Assembly (NCBI GenBank): GCA_946481475.1
Contig: CAMLOB010000132.1
Span: 1-8,781 of the forward strand
Source of the DNA: an uncultured Chlorobiota bacterium
Lineage (GTDB): Bacteria > Bacteroidota > Kapaibacteriia > OLB7
Length of the DNA stretch: 8,781 nt
Direction of reading: 5' to 3'
The translations under genes were made by a program, and so were the position numbers. The notes below the pieces were generated by a model. It was not told the origin of the DNA. It saw only the letters and a list, made by a program, of their open reading frames with translations, and made no database searches. This document shows, one piece after another, positions 1 through 8,552 of the stretch (the first letter of the stretch is position 1; each line of letters opens with the position of its first letter).

Positions 1-1014
1 GAGCGTGTCGGGCTCGCCGTCGAGGGTGTAGAACTGATCGTTGCCGCTCTGGCCATGTTCGCCTGTCTCGGCGCAGGCATCGCCGTCTTTCTCGCCGCCT
101 CCGGTTCTCCCGAAACGGTCCGTTCCGTGACGACGACTTCAGAGACCGACAGTGAACCGGAGGCCCCGGAGCCGACCGGCTTTGCTCATCAGGTCATGGC
201 CTTCGGAGAGAAGGGGGTCGGTCCGGGAAGGATGGAGGATGCGCGCCATATCGGACTGGACGGGAAGGGAAACATCTACGTCGGGGAGTACGGCGACGGG
301 CGCGTCCAGATGTTCGGTCCCGCAGGCGAGTTCATCACGCAGTGGAATATCGGAGAAGACATGCCGATGCGCGGGCTTGCCGTCGGTCGTGACGGAACGG
401 TCTACGTCGTCTTCAGCGGGCATATCCACAAGTACAACGGCTCAACCGGTGAGTCGCTCGGCCGGGTTCCGTACGATCAGGAGCGGGGATTCGATGATGT
501 CGCCGTCAGGGGAGACGGAGGTCTGGTCGCCTTCTGGAGAGGATTGAAGAAAGAGGGGAACGGAAGATATATCGGCAGCAGCGACGACATCGTTCTCTTT
601 GACCGGAACGAAAAGGTGGAACGGGTGATCGAGCAGGGAATCAGCAAGGCGGCCGACGGGATGGTGGTGAGTGCAAGGATCGCCGTAGACGGTCGGGGGA
701 CAATCTATGCGCTCGACAGCCACAGCGACGCCGTCTTCAAGTTTGCCCCTGACGGTCGCTTCGTCAATCGTATCGGAAGCCGGGGCGACCAGCCGGGACA
801 GTTCCGCGCCCCCGGCGCGATTGCCGTTGACGGACTGGGCCGCCTCTACGTCAGCGACTTCAGCGGTGTGCAGGTCTTCGATGGCGATGGAAGGTATCTG
901 GGCGTCTTCGATGTGGAAGGAGCGGCATCGGGGATCGCAGTCGATGATCGGGACGGAATCTACGTCGTGGCGCGGGAGAGGGTCTTCAAGTTCCGGCAAG
1001 GAAATTCAAAATGA
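1..1014 (+). CDS. NHL-repeat beta-propeller protein, membrane anchored (5' end outside window)
   Basis: The reading frame is open from the first base, and the first ATG (position 55) falls in the middle of a hydrophobic stretch. The true start is therefore upstream and this is a partial gene. Window codons about 10-35 (ELIVAALAMFACLGAGIAVF) read as one transmembrane helix. A Thr/Ser/Glu/Pro-rich linker follows, and then a propeller domain to the end. NHL-type blades are recognisable by recurring units such as 'IGLDGKGNIYVGEYGDGRVQ', 'IAVDGRGTIYALDSHSDAVF', 'IAVDGLGRLYVSDFSGVQVF' and 'IAVDDRDGIYVVARERVFKF', each followed by a 'G.F' turn; about six blades are expected. NHL propellers usually bind protein or ligand partners, and the partner here is unknown. 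The domain would probably lie outside the cytoplasmic membrane. The last codons and the TGA stop lie inside an inverted repeat starting at 1003. The family call is firm; the function is not. Confidence 0.85.
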   Translation, partial: ERVGLAVEGVELIVAALAMFACLGAGIAVFLAASGSPETVRSVTTTSETDSEPEAPEPTGFAHQVMAFGEKGVGPGRMEDARHIGLDGKGNIYVGEYGDGRVQMFGPAGEFITQWNIGEDMPMRGLAVGRDGTVYVVFSGHIHKYNGSTGESLGRVPYDQERGFDDVAVRGDGGLVAFWRGLKKEGNGRYIGSSDDIVLFDRNEKVERVIEQGISKAADGMVVSARIAVDGRGTIYALDSHSDAVFKFAPDGRFVNRIGSRGDQPGQFRAPGAIAVDGLGRLYVSDFSGVQVFDGDGRYLGVFDVEGAASGIAVDDRDGIYVVARERVFKFRQGNSK

Positions 1015-1105
1015 AAAATTCAACGTTCAAAAACGGATGCGAACGTCGCGATTCTCCCGCCAGCCCCCTTCTCTTCTTTCATTTTTGAATTTTTCATTTT
1101 GAATT
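1003..1105. repeat. AT-rich inverted-repeat element A between convergent genes
   Basis: A 21-base arm at 1003-1023 (AATTCAAAATGAAAAATTCA plus one A) is exactly complementary to 1085-1105, enclosing about 61 bases. The left arm overlaps the end of the NHL gene and provides its TGA stop at 1012-1014. The right arm ends 12 bases from the stop of the opposite-strand lipoprotein gene. The transcript could fold into a long hairpin, so the element may work as a bidirectional terminator or 3' stabiliser; this is inference. Its right half is nearly identical to element C at 3217-3275, which marks it as a dispersed repeat and not a one-off hairpin. Confidence 0.85.
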
Positions 1106-1117
1106 CTGCATTGACGC

Positions 1118-1693
1118 TCAGAGTTCATCGATATCGAAGTAGTTGATCGCCCGCAATTCCAGTTCGGTGTCGGGGAGAGCTTCGATGATGATGTACTCGG
1201 TCCCCTCAAGACGACTTGACCCCTCGTAAATCCGTTCGCAACCGACCGAGAACTCCACCTGATCGGCCTCGCTCAGAATCTTCACGGTCTCCTCTTCGGT
1301 GTCGGCATTGAACTCAAGCGGAATCGTCCTTCCGTCCTCGGTCCGGACGCTGCAACCGTCCACCGCATAGTGGAAGGCGATGCCGTCGGAGCTGTCGAAC
1401 CGGTGGCTGACCGCCCGCGTGTAGAAGTTCGCTCCGGTGCCGGAGAGAATCGCCACGTCGAACTGGGCCAGATACTGCGTCTGTTCGTCGACCCGAACGG
1501 CAAACCGGCCTCCGGGCCGGATCCGGACATAGTCCCCCTCGGCCCTCACGTCCCGCCAGTCGGAAATGGCGATCCCTTCAAGCGCATACTGTCCGACAAC
1601 GATATCGTAGCGTTCGTAGGCACACCCGACCGAGCCGATGAGAAGGGTCGACAGAAAGAAGGAAAGGATGCCGGATCGGATCGATCTGTTCAT
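1118..1693 (-). CDS. Small hypothetical lipoprotein
   Basis: This 191-residue protein begins with a classic lipoprotein signal: an Asn/Arg n-region (MNRSIRSG), a hydrophobic core (ILSFFLSTLLIGSV) and a lipobox ending in Cys24 (SVGC). It is therefore predicted to be exported and lipidated. The mature part is mostly short beta-type segments, is rich in Asp/Glu, and ends in '...ELELRAINYFDIDEL'. I recognise no enzyme motif and assign no function. Two mature cysteines ('VDGCSVRTEDG' and 'EFSVGCERIYEG') could form a disulfide. The ATG overlaps the stop of the upstream gene (ATGA at 1690-1693). A GGAGGTGA Shine-Dalgarno match lies seven bases before the ATG, within the last codons of that gene. Translational coupling is therefore likely, and the two products probably act together. 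The start is well supported. Confidence 0.85.
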   Translation of the reverse strand: MNRSIRSGILSFFLSTLLIGSVGCAYERYDIVVGQYALEGIAISDWRDVRAEGDYVRIRPGGRFAVRVDEQTQYLAQFDVAILSGTGANFYTRAVSHRFDSSDGIAFHYAVDGCSVRTEDGRTIPLEFNADTEEETVKILSEADQVEFSVGCERIYEGSSRLEGTEYIIIEALPDTELELRAINYFDIDEL

Positions 1694-3162
1694 CGCCGCA
1701 TCACCTCCGCCGGAGAGAAAAGAGCGTCGCCGATACCGATGCCGAAACCGATGTAAGGTGTCGTGAAATCGTCCGGCGCCTGCAGGTCCTCAAGATCGGT
1801 CAGCACATCGACGTTTGTCGATCCGCTGACCAGACCGGCCACAAGGTTGATCGTCATCGGGAAGTCGAAACCGAGTTGCTCGATCTCCGGCACCTTCAGC
1901 ACCGCCCGCAATCCGAGGTGCCAGGTAGTGGAGGGGAAATAGGTCAGCTCGCCGAACGGCTCCAGGTTCAACTCATCGGCGACAAGGTTCAGCCGGTATC
2001 CGGTCCGCAACGGCAGGAACCCGAAGGCGACATCCGTTTTGTTCAACGCCATCAGGTTGAAGAGGGACGTACCGACGAACCAGCGCCGGTCGCCGATCGG
2101 CACCGGAATCGAGGCCGAGGCGAAGCGGAGAATCATGCCGGTGAACGGAGGCGTTCCGGCAGTCGGATCTTCCAGCGAGGCGGCAAACGGATCGGACGTA
2201 TCGGAGAAGGCCCGGACAATGTCGACGTTCAGACCGCTCACCTCCAGAGCGTTATGATCGTGATCTTTCCACTCGATAAACAACTCCTCGGTCTTGTTCA
2301 CGAAGTCGAGCGCCGAGACGCCAAGCCCGAAGTAGGGGAACGTGACCCCTGCAGACGAGTTCGCCGAGAAGAGGGAGGAAGTACCGGCAATGTATCCGGC
2401 ATATCCCCGGAAGTTCAGTCCGCCGTATGAGCCGACATCAAACGTGGAGCCGATGTTGACGTAGTGGGAAGGTCCCCACGGACCGGAGAAGCCGAAGAAC
2501 GGAGTCACCATGATGTAGGGAGGCTCCTCCCGCAGGAAAAAGCGTTTACGGATATAGATCGGAGCGACACCGATCAGCGCTTCGTCGGAATCCCACTCCG
2601 CACTCGAATCGTTCTGCCGGACAAAGAGTTCGGTGGCGGCCGTCCCTATCGTCCAGTTCGGCGCGTCATCAAACCACCGCAGGCGAATTTCATACGGCAT
2701 GAACCGGTACATATCGGCCGTGAAGATCTTCGATGCGGTCGTCCGCTTGATATTCAGCAGGCCGTAGAGACCGAACAGACCGTTGCCGGCGCCGTCGGTC
2801 GATCCGGTTGAGAAGAACCCGGCCGTCTCGATGCCCCCGAAGCGGAGGAATGCCGGATAGTGACGCTCCACGGTCGAGTCGCGCTGCACGTATTCCCGCG
2901 TGATCTGCACCGTTCTGGGGGAAGGATAGATCGTCCCGTTCTCCCGGTCGCCCGGCGGGTTGTGGACCTCCTCGCGAATCGTCGTGTCGCTCTGCGTGAT
3001 CGTGTAGAGATCCTCTTCGGTCCGCGTGATCGTGTAGCATCCGGACAGCAGCGACGAGACGAAGAGGAGAAGAACGGGAATGAATGCAACATGCAAAGGG
3101 AGGAATGCAAAAGGAGAGATCGACTTCCCGCTTCCTCTCTTTTTGCCTTTTGCACTTTGCAT
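1690..3162 (-). CDS. Hypothetical exported lipoprotein, possibly beta-rich/barrel-like
   Basis: I do not recognise this family. From the ATG at 3160-3162 the protein is about 490 residues. It has a Lys/Arg-rich n-region (QSAKGKKRGSGKS), a hydrophobic core (AFIPVLLLFVSSLLSG) and a lipobox Cys at residue 42 (LLSGC), so lipidation is predicted. The mature chain alternates aromatic and small or polar residues (for example 'ETAGFFSTGSTDGAGNGLFG' and 'NFRGYAGYIAGTSSLFSANS'), as in outer-membrane or beta-sandwich proteins. The barrel idea is inference. Other starts are possible: an in-frame ATG at 3258, which lies inside repeat C, and a TTG at 3096, which gives a 20-residue signal peptide with no charged n-region. 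I prefer 3162 because AGGGG lies four bases upstream and the n-region is basic. Repeat B overlaps this 5' coding region. The gene ends in an ATGA overlap with the small lipoprotein gene and follows the OmpA-like gene on the same strand. Confidence 0.75.
   Translation of the reverse strand: MQSAKGKKRGSGKSISPFAFLPLHVAFIPVLLLFVSSLLSGCYTITRTEEDLYTITQSDTTIREEVHNPPGDRENGTIYPSPRTVQITREYVQRDSTVERHYPAFLRFGGIETAGFFSTGSTDGAGNGLFGLYGLLNIKRTTASKIFTADMYRFMPYEIRLRWFDDAPNWTIGTAATELFVRQNDSSAEWDSDEALIGVAPIYIRKRFFLREEPPYIMVTPFFGFSGPWGPSHYVNIGSTFDVGSYGGLNFRGYAGYIAGTSSLFSANSSAGVTFPYFGLGVSALDFVNKTEELFIEWKDHDHNALEVSGLNVDIVRAFSDTSDPFAASLEDPTAGTPPFTGMILRFASASIPVPIGDRRWFVGTSLFNLMALNKTDVAFGFLPLRTGYRLNLVADELNLEPFGELTYFPSTTWHLGLRAVLKVPEIEQLGFDFPMTINLVAGLVSGSTNVDVLTDLEDLQAPDDFTTPYIGFGIGIGDALFSPAEVMRR
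1692..1708 (-). promoter_or_regulatory. Shine-Dalgarno and ATGA stop-start overlap coupling two lipoprotein genes
   Basis: On the minus strand the sequence reads GGAGGTGATGCGGCGATGA. GGAGGTGA matches the anti-Shine-Dalgarno consensus, with seven bases between it and the ATG of the downstream gene. The same ATG overlaps the TGA stop of the upstream gene. This arrangement supports the downstream start and suggests translational coupling. The match lies within the codons for Glu-Val-Met, so part of it could be coincidence. Confidence 0.65.
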
Positions 3163-3168
3163 TTTGCC
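3084..3168. repeat. Imperfect inverted-repeat element B within a signal-peptide coding region
   Basis: The left arm at 3084-3118 (ATGCAACATGCAAAG, then AATGCAAAAGGAGAG) pairs imperfectly with the right arm at 3135-3168. The reverse complement of the right arm reads GGCAAAATGCAAAG, then TGCAAAAGGCAAAAAGAGAG. About 26 of 34 aligned positions match, around a short GC-rich centre. It is built from repeated 'GCAAAA'/'TGCAAA' words, in the same style as elements A and C. It overlaps the first ~26 codons of the 1690-3162 gene, so it either encodes the n-region of that signal peptide or lies in its leader if the true start is downstream. Confidence 0.65.
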
Positions 3169-3192
3169 CCTACTCCCTCCTTCCGATCCAAT

Positions 3193-3275
3193 CCAACATT
3201 CAAAAGAGAAAGACATCCCGCCCCCCCTTCTCAGTTTCTGTGGTTTTGAATTTTTCATTTTGAATTTTGCATTGA
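3193..3275. repeat. AT-rich repeat element C between OmpA-like and lipoprotein genes
   Basis: The segment 3244-3275 matches element A's 1083-1114 at 31 of 32 bases (TTTTGAATTTTTCATTTTGA, then ATT, T or C, TGCATTGA). The homology extends left through a shared CCCGCC...CCTTCTC stretch, giving equal-length 59-base segments (1056-1114 and 3217-3275). A decayed left arm near 3193-3211 (AACATTCAAAAGAGAAAGA) is partly complementary to the right arm. The element fills most of the 123-base gap between the OmpA-like gene and the next minus-strand gene. In minus-strand transcripts it would lie just after the OmpA-like stop codon. Confidence 0.8.
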
Positions 3276-3285
3276 TCCCTGGTCC

Positions 3286-4989
3286 CTACTTTCTGAACAG
3301 CTCCACCCTTCTCAGTCGGGCACGATAGAGTTCGTCGGCTTCGTTGGGGTAGGCCGGCAAGGGGCGCCTCTCTCCTTCGGTCCGGACCTGAAGCAGATCG
3401 GGATCGACGCCGCGGCGGACGAGTTCACGTCGGATAAATTCGGCCCGGCGGCGACCGAGATCGATATTGTAGGCATCCGAGCCGATCGGGTCGGTGTGGC
3501 CGACAAGCTCGATGCGGGCACCGGAGGCCGGATCGATCCGGCGAAGCACGTCGGCCGCTTGGGCGATCACATCAACCCAACGTCTGTCGGTCGGCAGACC
3601 CCGTTCGTCAAGGGTGAACTCGTACGGGTTGCTCGCATCGTTGAAGGGAAAGTTCACGCGGAAGACGACGGTGTCCAGGAAGACGACATCGCGATTGATC
3701 TCCTTCTTGTTGTTGTAGACCGGGACCTCCACCTGTTCGGTCCCGTAGAGATTCCCTTCCTTGCTGGCGGTGACGTCGTATTTCTTCCCTTCCTGAATAT
3801 CGAATTCATAGTTCCCCCGGGGATCGCTCACCGTCGAGTCGACCCGGCGCGGTGGATCCCGCTCATCGAGCGTCACGGTTGCCCCGTCGACCGGTCTGCC
3901 GTCGTTGTAGCGGACCGTGCCGCTCAGATGGAGCGAGTCGGCACGTTCTGTGGTGACCACCTGTCCCGGACGTCCGCGAAAACCCCGGTGGAGGACGTAG
4001 ACGTCGAAACCGTTCGATCCCGGTTGATTGGAACTGTAGTAGAGAAGCGTGTCGGGAGAAGCTCCGGATGGAGAGGAGGGGAAGAGTTCGTCCGACGGCG
4101 TGTTGATCGGCCGCCCGAGATTCTCCGTCCGTCCCGGCTCTCCCCCGGCCAGAGGGGCGCGAAACAGGTCATAGCCCCCCACGGTCTGATGTCCGGAGGA
4201 GGAGAAGTAGAGCCACTTGCCGTCGCCGCTGACGAAGGGGGAGAGTTCGTCGCAGGGGGTATTGACCGCCGGACCGACATTACGCGGCTCGGACCATCGA
4301 CCGTCGGCCCCGAGACGAGACATGTAGATATCGGTCCCCCCGACGGCATCGAGTCGCCCGGAGGCGAAATACATCGTTCGTCCGTCCGGTGAGAAGGCGG
4401 GCTGGGCATCCCAGTGAATGAAGGTGGAGACCGATTGCCGCACGGCGTTCGAGAGGCGTTCTTCCCCCTCTGTCCTGACACCGACGATATCGTAATCCCC
4501 TTTCACCGTTCCGGGGAGTCGTCCCCCGATCAACATCGTATCGGTCACGGCATTGTACGCCGGAGTTCCGGTCGAGGAAACCAATGTCCCGGTTTCAAAT
4601 GTTTGTTGTGGGAGAGCGGAGGTCACCGATGTGAACCGGACCGGATGGATTCCGTCCCGTCGATCCCTTCCGGTCCCCTCTCTGATCGTCGCACGTCCGT
4701 CGGTCCGCGCCGTCACGCCGGAGGCGAAGGCGACGCCGAACTCATCGGTCCCCGTATCAAGTCCCTTGACGCGGTCTATCACCAGATAGTAACCGTAACC
4801 GCTTGATCCGGTGTCGAAGGTCACTTCGTCGTACTTGCCCGGTGCGCAGGGAACGAAAGGATCGGGGCATTCATACAGGGGACGCTCTTTCATGTTGATG
4901 CGCGAAGCGCAACCGCCGAGCAGCAGCACGGCGAACAGGAAGAGCAGGATTCGGCTGGAAGCGTAATGGACGTTCCGTCTCACGGTCAC
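3286..4989 (-). CDS. OmpA-family lipoprotein with PD40 propeller and carboxypeptidase-regulatory-like domain
   Basis: With a GTG start at 4989 the protein has 567 residues. It has an Arg-containing n-region, a hydrophobic core and a lipobox Cys at residue 27 (LLLGGC). Residues about 194-334 contain WD40-like PD40 units ('AQPAFSPDGRTMYFASGR', 'LSPFVSGDGKWLYFSSSG', 'LLYYSSNQPGSNGFDVYVL'). Residues about 353-424 form a carboxypeptidase-regulatory-like beta-sandwich ('LSGTVRYNDGRPVDGATVTL ... GNYEFDI'). Residues about 439-567 are an OmpA C-terminal domain with 'ELVGHTDPIGSDAYNIDLGR' (Asp500) and a closing 'RLRRVELF', the region that binds diaminopimelate in peptidoglycan. The protein should therefore tether the outer membrane or a secreted complex to the cell wall. 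Starts at 4983 (GTG) or 5007 (TTG) are also possible; none has a clear Shine-Dalgarno sequence. It is probably the first gene of the minus-strand unit. FCB relatives with this architecture are often annotated as OmpA or gliding/secretion-associated proteins. Confidence 0.9.
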   Translation of the reverse strand: MTVRRNVHYASSRILLFLFAVLLLGGCASRINMKERPLYECPDPFVPCAPGKYDEVTFDTGSSGYGYYLVIDRVKGLDTGTDEFGVAFASGVTARTDGRATIREGTGRDRRDGIHPVRFTSVTSALPQQTFETGTLVSSTGTPAYNAVTDTMLIGGRLPGTVKGDYDIVGVRTEGEERLSNAVRQSVSTFIHWDAQPAFSPDGRTMYFASGRLDAVGGTDIYMSRLGADGRWSEPRNVGPAVNTPCDELSPFVSGDGKWLYFSSSGHQTVGGYDLFRAPLAGGEPGRTENLGRPINTPSDELFPSSPSGASPDTLLYYSSNQPGSNGFDVYVLHRGFRGRPGQVVTTERADSLHLSGTVRYNDGRPVDGATVTLDERDPPRRVDSTVSDPRGNYEFDIQEGKKYDVTASKEGNLYGTEQVEVPVYNNKKEINRDVVFLDTVVFRVNFPFNDASNPYEFTLDERGLPTDRRWVDVIAQAADVLRRIDPASGARIELVGHTDPIGSDAYNIDLGRRRAEFIRRELVRRGVDPDLLQVRTEGERRPLPAYPNEADELYRARLRRVELFRK

Positions 4990-5007
4990 GAAAATTTGGT
5001 CGTGCAA

Positions 5008-5140
5008 CAGGATAATAACCTGACCTGACGGGGCAAGCTACGAGAATTCGGAGTGACGGCAAAGGAGGGGAGACGGAGCCGAATCGGCCGGAACCTTCCA
5101 TGCGTGCAGGTATCGATAACCTTTCTTGCTTTCAGATAGC
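5008..5140. other. Divergent intergenic region between OmpA-like and MgtC-like genes
   Basis: This 130-base gap must hold the 5' signals of two divergent transcripts. On the minus strand a TATTAT (near 5012-5017) resembles a -10 box, but no well-spaced -35 is visible. On the plus strand I see no convincing -10/-35 pair and no Shine-Dalgarno before the ATG at 5141. It is too short for the long leader carrying the magnesium- or proline-responsive elements known upstream of Salmonella mgtC. Confidence 0.4.
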
Positions 5141-5794
5141 ATGCTTGATACGGAAACTGATCTGATTCTAAAGCTTGCCGCCGCATTTCTCTGCGGGGGC
5201 ATCGTCGGACTGGAGCGGGAGATGACCGGCAAGGTTGCCGGACTTCGCACCTGCATTCTGGTCTGCGTCGGTGCGGCAATCTTCACACTTGTCAGCATGG
5301 AGATGGCCGCCCGGTTCGGCGGAGACCCGACACGTATCGCCGCGCAGATCGTCACCGGCGTCGGCTTTCTCGGGGCGGGTGCGATCCTCCGGGAATTCGG
5401 TCGTGGCGTGACCGGTCTGACGACTGCCGCAATCATCTGGACGATGGCGGCGATCGGCATGATGATCGGCTCGGGCGTGATTCTCAGCGCAGTCGGGGTC
5501 TCTCTCCTCGTGGTTCTCTGCATGTACTTCCTCTCGCAGTTCGAGGAATGGCTGCATAATCGTCTCTCCCGGAAGTTCCGGCTGACGGTCGTCAACAAGG
5601 GGAACGAACTGGATCGCGTGCAATCGCTGATGACGATTTACAAGATCAACATCCACGGACTCTCGATAGAGAACGAGGAGGGTCCGGAGACGACCGTTCT
5701 CTTCCGGTTTGCCGGAGCGAATACCGAAGAGCATGATTTTCTGAAATTGCTTCACGATATTGAGGGAGTTCACATCAGAAGCAATGATGAATGA
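5141..5794 (+). CDS. MgtC/SapB-family inner-membrane protein
   Basis: This 217-residue protein fits the MgtC/SapB family well. The N-terminal membrane domain (residues about 5-135) has the hallmark 'CGGIVGLERE' after the first helix, then 'GLRTCILVCVGAAIFTL', 'TGVGFLGAGAILREFGRGVT' and 'GLTTAAIIWTMAAIGMMIGS', and a last hydrophobic helix 'VILSAVGVSLLVVLCMYFL'. A soluble C-terminal domain of about 75 residues ('RKFRLTVVNKGNELDRVQSL...') looks like the ACT-like domain of longer members. Relatives are linked to growth in low magnesium and, in Salmonella, to modulation of ATP synthase. Many environmental homologues have no known role, so no symbol is given. I chose the ATG at 5141 because it matches the usual short N-terminus; a TTG at 5126 would add five residues. 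The next gene follows on the same strand. Confidence 0.92.
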   Translation: MLDTETDLILKLAAAFLCGGIVGLEREMTGKVAGLRTCILVCVGAAIFTLVSMEMAARFGGDPTRIAAQIVTGVGFLGAGAILREFGRGVTGLTTAAIIWTMAAIGMMIGSGVILSAVGVSLLVVLCMYFLSQFEEWLHNRLSRKFRLTVVNKGNELDRVQSLMTIYKINIHGLSIENEEGPETTVLFRFAGANTEEHDFLKLLHDIEGVHIRSNDE

Positions 5795-5862
5795 AACATC
5801 GGCTCCCGGTTGATCGTTATACGGCAACCTTTTTTTCCGATGTTCTAACAGCAAACCGACAC

Positions 5863-6426
5863 ATGGCACATCAGCAATCCCGATACTCTCCCGAGCAGGT
5901 CCGGGCAATTCTTGAGAAGGCGCTCAGCCGGGGTGCGGGGCACGATCCGACGGGAGTCACCTACGACGAGCTGCTGGAGACGGCACGCGAACTCGATATC
6001 GACGAGAAGATTCTGGAAGAAGCGATTAGCGATTACGAGGAGACCTATCTACTTGAAGATGCCCGGACGCGGTGGAAGCAGAGGCGCAAGGGGAAGTTCT
6101 TCGAACATTTCCGCGCCTACCTCATCGTTAACGCCGTTCTGGCCGCTATCGACTTCGTGACCTCCGGAGGGACCTGGTTCTTCTGGCCTCTCTTCGGTTG
6201 GGGTATCGGACTGGCGTTTGACGCCGCCGAAGCATTCTATCCGAAGGATCGCGATGTGGAACGTGGAGCACAACGCCTGCTGCAGAAAGAACAGAAGGAA
6301 CGCCGCAAACAGGAACGAAAGGATCAATGGCAGAACCTGGCCGACGGCATCTGCAAGCAGTTTACGGTTGACGGGAGAAAGAGAATCATCATCGAGAAGG
6401 GAGATCGGCGGATCAAGATCGGATAA
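5863..6426 (+). CDS. 2TM-domain membrane protein with helical N-terminal domain
   Basis: The 187-residue product has three parts. Residues about 6-56 ('YSPEQVRAILEKAL...VTYDELLETARELDIDEKILEE') form a helical module often found ahead of 2TM domains. Residues about 80-130 match the 2TM pattern: 'FEHFRAYLIVNAVLAAIDFV', a short loop, then 'WFFWPLFGWGIGLAFDAAEA'. The C-terminus is a highly charged Lys/Arg/Gln/Glu segment (likely helical or coiled-coil) and a short beta-like tail ('KRIIIEKGDRRIKIG'). Function is unknown; 2TM domains also occur fused to histidine kinases. An in-frame ATG at 5791 overlaps the mgtC-like stop (ATGA) and would add 24 residues. I prefer 5863 because those extra codons have low third-position GC (about 8 of 23) and no family resemblance. 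It is probably co-transcribed with the MgtC-family gene. Confidence 0.85.
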   Translation: MAHQQSRYSPEQVRAILEKALSRGAGHDPTGVTYDELLETARELDIDEKILEEAISDYEETYLLEDARTRWKQRRKGKFFEHFRAYLIVNAVLAAIDFVTSGGTWFFWPLFGWGIGLAFDAAEAFYPKDRDVERGAQRLLQKEQKERRKQERKDQWQNLADGICKQFTVDGRKRIIIEKGDRRIKIG

Positions 6427-6498
6427 GGGGTCAGGTTAGTAATGAACTCCGGTCACAAATTAAACATTCAGGGACTCCGGATCAGATGTCAAGGATGA

Positions 6499-6533
6499 AA
6501 AAGGGGAAGGAAGCCTGGCTTCCTTCCCCTTTT
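6499..6533 (+). terminator. Strong hairpin terminator after the 2TM gene
   Basis: A perfect 15-base-pair stem (AAAAGGGGAAGGAAG at 6499-6513 with CTTCCTTCCCCTTTT at 6519-6533) encloses the five-base loop CCTGG. The stem is preceded by an A-run and ends in four Ts, with a further T-run at 6538-6542, as in intrinsic terminators. It lies 72 bases after the 2TM gene stop and would separate that unit from pyrG. The A/T symmetry means it could work in either direction. Confidence 0.85.
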
Positions 6534-6620
6534 CTCATTTTTCCCCGATCCTCCCTCTTTCCCTTTCCCGCCCCCTTATCCTGTCGTACCCCTCACCCTC
6601 TCATGACATTCGACAATTGA

Positions 6621-8531
<1,911 letters not shown>

Positions 8532-8552
8532 AGGGCATTGTTCCCGAATTCC

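Noticed and set aside
3163..3258. In-frame ATG at 3258 as the start of the unrecognised lipoprotein.
   Set aside because: It lies inside repeat C and would put about 70 residues before the lipobox cysteine, too long for a lipoprotein signal peptide.
1003..3275. CRISPR array formed by the AT-rich repeats.
   Set aside because: Only two to three copies at irregular distances, palindromic architecture, genes between copies, and no cas genes.
3496..4392. Plus-strand open frame of 298 codons opposite the OmpA-like gene.
   Set aside because: It is antisense to recognisable PD40 and OmpA domains, has no recognisable protein features, and is a shadow frame.
5791..5862. ATGA overlap between the MgtC-family stop and an in-frame ATG that would extend the 2TM protein by 24 residues.
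   Set aside because: The extra codons have low third-position GC, a T7 run and no resemblance to the family N-terminus; the ATG at 5863 fits better, although 5791 cannot be excluded.
5013..6441. Outward-facing copies of GGTCAGGTTAnTA at 5013-5025 (minus) and 6429-6441 (plus) flanking the MgtC/2TM pair, recalling ends of REP-type elements or a mobile unit.
   Set aside because: A 12-of-13 match is expected by chance many times in a window of this size, and there is no transposase, target duplication or longer terminal repeat.
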